From Rossellomorea aquimaris (GTDB lineage: Bacteria; Bacillota; Bacilli; Bacillales; Bacillaceae_B): a stretch of 64,000 nt of DNA. Below are positions 60,086 to 64,000 of the stretch, piece by piece; position 1 is the first letter of the stretch, and each line of letters begins with the position of its first letter. Under the pieces are notes generated by a model. The model was not told where the DNA came from. It did not search any database and was given only the letters and a program-made list of their open reading frames with translations. The stretch lies in the NCBI RefSeq assembly GCF_003315075.1, contig NZ_QNRJ01000003.1:62001-126000 (forward strand). The letters run 5' to 3'. Both the position numbers and the translations under genes were made by a program.

Positions 60086-60961
60086 ATGAATACACGATCA
60101 ATGATCTTTACACTATATGGGGACTACATACGGCATTACGGCAATAAGATATGGATCGGCAGTTTGATACGTCTTCTGAATGAATTCGGTCACAACGATC
60201 AAGCAGTCCGTGCAGCCATTTCAAGAATGAATAAGCAAGGCTGGGTACAGGCAGAGAAGCAAGGGAACAAAAGCTACTACTCCCTCACAGAACGCGGTGT
60301 GATCCGAATGGAGGAAGCGGCAAACAGGATCTTCAAGCTGAAGCCTGAGCAATGGGACGGCAAATGGAGAATCCTGATGTACTCGATTCCGGAAGAGATT
60401 AGAAGCATCCGTGATGAACTGAGGAAAGAACTGGTTTGGAGCGGTTTTGGAACCCTTTCTACAAGCACGTGGATCTCTCCTAACAATTTGGAGAAGCAAG
60501 TCCAATCCCTGATTGGGAAATACGAGATTAAGGATTATGTCGATTTCTTCATTGCTGAATATGAAGGCCCAAATGAGAATCAGCGTTTGATCGAAAAAAG
60601 CTGGGACCTGATAGAAATCAATGACCGCTATCAGGAATTCATTTCTCACTACAGCCAGAAATACATGATCGATAAAAGTAAAATCGGAAGAGGACAGATG
60701 AGCGACGCTGAATGCTTCGTGGAAAGAACCAAGCTCGTCCATGAGTATCGCAAATTCCTTTTTGTCGATCCCGGCCTGCCGGAAGAGCTGCTGCCTGAAA
60801 AATGGCTCGGGGCACACGCTGCCTCCCTGTTCGGAGAATACTACAAAGAACTCGCAGAACCTGCCTCACGATTCTTCGAAAGTGTCTTCGAAGACGGCAA
60901 CGAACTCAAAAACAAAGACCTGAGCTACAACGTCATGACCCACCCATTATTATTAGACTGA
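60086..60961 (+). CDS. paaX: PaaX family transcriptional repressor
   Basis: A 291-aa regulator. Its N-terminal winged helix has MIFTLYGDYIRHYGNKIWIG, FGHNDQAVRAAISRMNKQGW and KQGNKSYYSLTERG; the middle domain WDGKWRILMYSIPEEIRSIRDELR-type region and WLGAHAASLFGEYYKEL at the C-terminus are characteristic. PaaX senses phenylacetyl-CoA and lifts repression of paa genes. It has a strong AAAGGAGAGG box and is transcribed in the same direction as, but separately from, the paa operon. Confidence 0.94.
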   Translation: MNTRSMIFTLYGDYIRHYGNKIWIGSLIRLLNEFGHNDQAVRAAISRMNKQGWVQAEKQGNKSYYSLTERGVIRMEEAANRIFKLKPEQWDGKWRILMYSIPEEIRSIRDELRKELVWSGFGTLSTSTWISPNNLEKQVQSLIGKYEIKDYVDFFIAEYEGPNENQRLIEKSWDLIEINDRYQEFISHYSQKYMIDKSKIGRGQMSDAECFVERTKLVHEYRKFLFVDPGLPEELLPEKWLGAHAASLFGEYYKELAEPASRFFESVFEDGNELKNKDLSYNVMTHPLLLD

Positions 60962-60962
60962 C

Positions 60963-60997
60963 AAAAACCACTTGCCGGTTTGGCAAGTGGTTTTTTT
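60963..60997 (+). terminator. Terminator after paaX
   Basis: AAAAACCACTTGCC (60963-60976) and GGCAAGTGGTTTTT (60982-60995), then T. Confidence 0.9.
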
Positions 60998-61082
60998 GAG
61001 GGACGGACCTCTGAAATCAACTAAAGATACTTGTCTAACAATTCGAAAGAGTATAACATTAATTTAACGAAGGGGGATTTTA

Positions 61083-62039
61083 ATGAATAGCTTAACGGAT
61101 TTATTACATATAAAATATCCAATCATTCAAGGTGGCATGGGGAACATCAGCAACGCACCCTTGACGGCGGCAATCTCGGAGGCAGGGGCTCTCGGTACAA
61201 TCGGTGTCGGCACCATGGGCGTGGAGGAAGTGGAAGGGATCATCCTTGAAACGAAGAAGAGAACCAGTAAGCCTTTCGCTCTAAACATCCCAATCTCCAT
61301 AACTCCTCATTTGAAAGAGATGATCCGCTTAGTGGTGACACATGGAATACCGATCGTTTCCTTATCAGCAGGAAATCCTGCCCCGCTGATTCCGTATTTT
61401 CATGAACACAACGTAAAAGTGATCTGTGTCGTCGCTTCGAAAAAGCAAGGAAAGAAAGCGGAAGACGCCGGTGCGGATGTAATCGTGGCAGAAGGCTATG
61501 AAGCTGCCGGGATCAACTCCAACCTTGAAACGACAACCCTTGCCCTTATTCCACAACTCGTCGATACCGTGGACATTCCTGTGGTCGCAGCAGGAGGGAT
61601 CGGTGATGGGAGGGGACTCGCTTCCATGCTTGCCCTTGGTGCCAGTGGTGTGCAAATGGGTACGCGGTTCATCGCTACACAGGAAGCTCCTTTTCATGAA
61701 AACTATAAAACGGCACTAGTGGAAGCAAAAGACGATAGCACCGTCATCGTCGGTCGTTCTGTCGGAAGGGTAAGAAGGGTCATGAAAACGCCCTATGCTG
61801 CACAACTGATTCAAAAAGAACAAGAGGGAGTAGCTCTTGAAGAGTTCAGTCGAATGACCTCAGAAGATTATCACCGTGTAGGAGCACTTGAAGGGAAGCT
61901 CGATCAGGGATTTATCAATGGAGGCCAAGTGTCCGGTCTCGTATCGGATGTACCGACGGTGAAGGAATTGGTTGAAGGAATGATGATCGATGCCAAGGGG
62001 ATTTTCAGGAAGCTATCAGGAAGTGGTGTGGAATCTTAA
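61083..62039 (+). CDS. Nitronate monooxygenase / FabK-like FMN protein
   Basis: A 318-aa TIM-barrel flavoprotein. PIIQGGMGNISNAPLTAAIS (residues 13-32), ALNIPIS, ADVIVAEGYEAAGI (near 138-151) and the FMN phosphate site VAAGGIGDGRGLASMLALGASGVQMGTRF (split: AAGGIGDGRG and GVQMGTRF) are typical of the 2-nitropropane dioxygenase/FabK group. It may detoxify nitronates such as propionate-3-nitronate, or reduce enoyl-ACP; the EGYEAAGI text, with Glu instead of the His found in many nitronate enzymes, leaves this open. AAGGGGG precedes the ATG. Monocistronic. Confidence 0.85.
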   Translation: MNSLTDLLHIKYPIIQGGMGNISNAPLTAAISEAGALGTIGVGTMGVEEVEGIILETKKRTSKPFALNIPISITPHLKEMIRLVVTHGIPIVSLSAGNPAPLIPYFHEHNVKVICVVASKKQGKKAEDAGADVIVAEGYEAAGINSNLETTTLALIPQLVDTVDIPVVAAGGIGDGRGLASMLALGASGVQMGTRFIATQEAPFHENYKTALVEAKDDSTVIVGRSVGRVRRVMKTPYAAQLIQKEQEGVALEEFSRMTSEDYHRVGALEGKLDQGFINGGQVSGLVSDVPTVKELVEGMMIDAKGIFRKLSGSGVES

Positions 62040-62049
62040 TAGATGGTTA

Positions 62050-62092
62050 TGAAAAGGCGCTTTTCCTTGATTGGGGAAGTGTCTTTTTTATG
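62050..62092 (+). terminator. Probable weak terminator
   Basis: AAGGCGCTTTTCC (about 62053-62065) can pair with GGAAGTGTCTT (about 62074-62085) using G-T pairs; T6 follows. Confidence 0.5.
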
Positions 62093-62302
62093 TTGATGTT
62101 CACAATTTGGCACAAGTTTAATAGATTCCGGCACAACGTGAAGTGAAAAAACTATAGCACGAAACTATTAAATATCCACGATTATCTGAGTCCCTCACCA
62201 CATCCTCAGCCCAACTACAGAAAAAATTTTCCCGCAATCCCTCTAGAAATCATCATCAATACCGACTATACTAGTATTAATTTTTAAATTTTCCGAATAT
62301 TA

Positions 62303-62394
62303 TTGACTATTTTGTGACAGGAGTGATAATATAACGTTGTATTTACGTTGGTGTTCATTTTTATCATACTTGGATTTGCTAGTCTACGAGACTA
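62303..62394 (+). promoter_or_regulatory. Promoter and leader hairpin of the Trp-type ABC importer
   Basis: TTGACT (62303-62308) and TAATAT (62327-62332) are 18 bp apart. The roughly 95-nt leader carries a perfect TAGTCT/AGACTA hairpin (62380-62394). No T-box motif was found. The rest of 62093-62302 is AT-rich with no gene. Confidence 0.55.
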
Positions 62395-62431
62395 CTGATC
62401 ATATATCAGGAAGAGAAAAAGGGGGATTTCT

Positions 62432-63439
62432 GTGAAGAAGAAGAGTTTATTACTTATTGTCATTTCTATGATGCTGGGAATGCTGTTTTTAGCGGGCTGT
62501 GGTAGTGATACAAGCTCAGGTGGAGAAGATGGTGAAAAGCAATATGTGATCGGGGTAACCCAGATTGTGGAACATCCGTCTTTAGATGCAGCATTTGAAG
62601 GTTTTAAGAAGGCATTGGCTGAAAACGGTTTCAAAGAAGGCGAAAATGTAAAATATGATGTTCAAATCGCCCAAGGAGATCAAAGTAATTCACAAAGTGC
62701 TGCCAAGAACTTTGTTGGAGACGGTGTCGACCTTATCTTTGCTAACTCAACCCCAAGTGCTCAACACGCATTGAATGCAACGAAAGAGATTCCAATCGTT
62801 TTTACTTCTGTTACTGATCCTGTCGGTGCCGAATTGGTTAAGTCTTTTGAAGAGCCTGGTGAAAATATCACGGGAACGACCGATACTCACCCGGAAGCGA
62901 TTTCAAAGACCCTTCAATTCATCACGGATGAAATGAAAGCGAAGAAGATTGGAGTTGTTTATAATTCCGGCGAACAAAATGCTGTCGTTCAAGTAGCTGA
63001 AGTGAATAAGCTTGCCGAAGAAAAAGGCGTGGAAGTGGCAGAAGCTACGGTTTCAACATCCGCTGATGTCAAACAGGCGACTGAATCCCTGGTGGGAAGA
63101 GTCGATGCCATTTACATCCCGAAAGATAATACAGTCGTTTCAGCGCTGGAATCAGTCATCACGGTAGCGAATGAAAAGGATATTCCTCTTTTTGTAGGAG
63201 AACTCGATTCATTGAAAAAAGGGGCGATTGCAGCGAGTGGATTCAACTATGAGGATCTTGGTTATCAAACTGGGTTAATGGCAGTGAAGATTCTAAAAGG
63301 GGAGAAGAAACCTTCTGAAATCCCTGTACAGGCTCCGGAAAACTTCGAGTTGATGTTCAATAAAGCGGCAGCTGAAGAACAAGGTGTGGAAGTACAGGAA
63401 GCCTGGTCTGAGCTCGGGAAATTTTTAGAAGAAAAATAG
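62432..63439 (+). CDS. ABC transporter substrate-binding lipoprotein (TrpX-like, PF04392 type)
   Basis: A 335-aa extracellular lipoprotein. A signal peptide with lipobox LAGC places the lipidated cysteine near residue 23. The binding-protein core has IGVTQIVEHPSLDAAFEGFKKAL at about 42-64, IFANSTPSAQHALNAT, PIVFTSVTDPVGAELVKS and the hinge region KKIGVVYNSGEQN. This family includes TrpX-like importers of tryptophan or other aromatic compounds; the ligand is inferred only. GTG 62432 follows AAAGGGGG. It is followed 16 bp on by the permease gene. Confidence 0.88.
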   Translation: MKKKSLLLIVISMMLGMLFLAGCGSDTSSGGEDGEKQYVIGVTQIVEHPSLDAAFEGFKKALAENGFKEGENVKYDVQIAQGDQSNSQSAAKNFVGDGVDLIFANSTPSAQHALNATKEIPIVFTSVTDPVGAELVKSFEEPGENITGTTDTHPEAISKTLQFITDEMKAKKIGVVYNSGEQNAVVQVAEVNKLAEEKGVEVAEATVSTSADVKQATESLVGRVDAIYIPKDNTVVSALESVITVANEKDIPLFVGELDSLKKGAIAASGFNYEDLGYQTGLMAVKILKGEKKPSEIPVQAPENFELMFNKAAAEEQGVEVQEAWSELGKFLEEK

Positions 63440-63455
63440 GAAGGGTTGATGATTC

Positions 63456-64000
63456 GTGCCAACAGCAATATTCGCATCCTTTGAATCTGGAATCATTTAC
63501 GCTATTATGGCCCTCGGAGTCTACTTGTCCTTTCGGATATTGGATTTTCCCGATTTAACAGTCGACGGCAGCTTCGTTACAGGAGCCGCTGTCGCTGCCA
63601 CCATGATTGTTAGTGGCGTAAATCCAGTCATCGCAACCATTACAGCGATTATCATCGGATTTGTTGCAGGATGTATAACGGGACTGCTTCACACGTTTGG
63701 AAAAATCAATGCCCTATTATCAGGGATTCTCATGATGATCGCCCTGTATTCTATCAATCTCAGGATAATGGGACGGTCGAATGTACCTTTACTAAGTCAG
63801 GATACTGCGTTTACAGGGATGGAAGGATTTTGGTCATCTCTCGGAATCGATGCCGCACTCAATAAATTGTGGATGGCAGTGGGGCTTGGTGAGCCTGTAC
63901 CGGGAACGTGGAGCATTTTATTTATTATGATCATCATCACGCTTGTCATCAAGTTTATTACAGACGGATTCTTGAAAACGGAAATCGGGTTGGCATTGCG
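63456..64000 (+). CDS. ABC transporter permease (TrpY-like), 5' part
   Basis: The first 181 codons of a BPD_transp_2/LivM-type permease; the window ends within the gene. From GTG 63456 it reads MPTAIFASFESGIIYAIMAL, then FRILDFPDLTVDGSFVTGAA, GCITGLLHTFGKINALLSGI and MIALYSINLRIMGRSNVPL, with at least four TM segments. LTVDGSF and KINALLSGI are characteristic of permeases partnered with PF04392 binding proteins. A cognate ATPase gene would be expected beyond the window edge. Confidence 0.88.
   Translation, partial: MPTAIFASFESGIIYAIMALGVYLSFRILDFPDLTVDGSFVTGAAVAATMIVSGVNPVIATITAIIIGFVAGCITGLLHTFGKINALLSGILMMIALYSINLRIMGRSNVPLLSQDTAFTGMEGFWSSLGIDAALNKLWMAVGLGEPVPGTWSILFIMIIITLVIKFITDGFLKTEIGLAL

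Noticed and set aside
62093-62431. T-box or other riboswitch upstream of the Trp-type importer
   Set aside because: No AGGGTGGTACCGCG-type sequence or recognised aptamer was found; only a 6-bp hairpin is present.
1-64000. CRISPR array, prophage, transposase or integrase
   Set aside because: No regularly spaced identical direct repeats with unique spacers, and no phage or transposase genes were seen; the repeats are palindromic and dispersed.

Overview
The window is a stretch of chromosome from an aerobic, endospore-forming member of the Bacillaceae. Evidence: two small acid-soluble spore protein genes, a KinB-type sporulation kinase, an RsbR-type sigma-B regulator, two good sigma-B promoters, IspA, YdaG-, YfmM-, YfiB/YfiC-, YczE- and YkuS-type genes, strong AGGAGG ribosome binding sites, frequent GTG/TTG starts and moderately low GC. 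The species cannot be fixed from the sequence. There is no rRNA, tRNA, CRISPR array, prophage or insertion sequence, but palindromic repeats are abundant.

Layout. 1-2.4 kb: 5' part of pxpB (minus) divergent from an MFS transporter, with a cruciform-like repeat between them. 2.5-5.3 kb: a TPR-dynamin-like GTPase. 5.7-9.2 kb: an RsbR paralogue, then an amino-acid ABC importer operon. 9.3-13.1 kb (minus): GntR - ABC ATPase - ABC permease - sigma factor operon. 13.4-19.6 kb: ZIP transporter, phosphatase, sigma-B stress protein, thioredoxin-like protein, a gene-poor repeat-rich stretch, DedA protein, split ThrE exporter. 19.8-27.7 kb: beta-propeller protein, MscS-like channel, heterodimeric ABC exporter. 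28.2-34.7 kb: YdaG, UDG-like protein, SASP, AGCS symporter, acyl-CoA dehydrogenase, aromatic acid exporter. 34.9-36.5 kb: a cREC-type gene divergent from a very unusual HTH-F1-ATPase-beta-like fusion gene. 36.7-49.6 kb: KinB-like kinase, YczE, nuclease-helicase, ferritin-like protein, IspA, Cu/Zn SOD, T-box-controlled NSS symporter, FAD oxidoreductase, ABC-F protein, GntR regulator. 50.0-61.0 kb: phenylacetate catabolic operon (paaK-A-B-C-D-ethD-crotonase-paaG-aldH-paaH-paaJ) and a separate PaaX-family gene. 61-64 kb: nitronate monooxygenase-like enzyme and the start of a Trp-type ABC importer.

How they fit. The paa operon would take phenylacetate through phenylacetyl-CoA, ring epoxidation, isomerisation, ring opening and beta-oxidation to acetyl-CoA and succinyl-CoA. 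A transporter whose T-box specifier reads as a Phe codon lies about 4 kb upstream, so uptake of the parent amino acid may be linked physiologically. No PaaE reductase or PaaZ hydratase domain is present.

The most unusual items are: (1) the HTH protein fused to a nucleotide-site-degenerate F1-ATPase beta core, with an internal ribosome binding site and a set of TTACTC operators; (2) two copies of a four-way-junction repeat in which one roughly 31-bp arm has changed at about 15 positions between copies yet stays perfectly paired; and (3) several nested palindromic repeat families.
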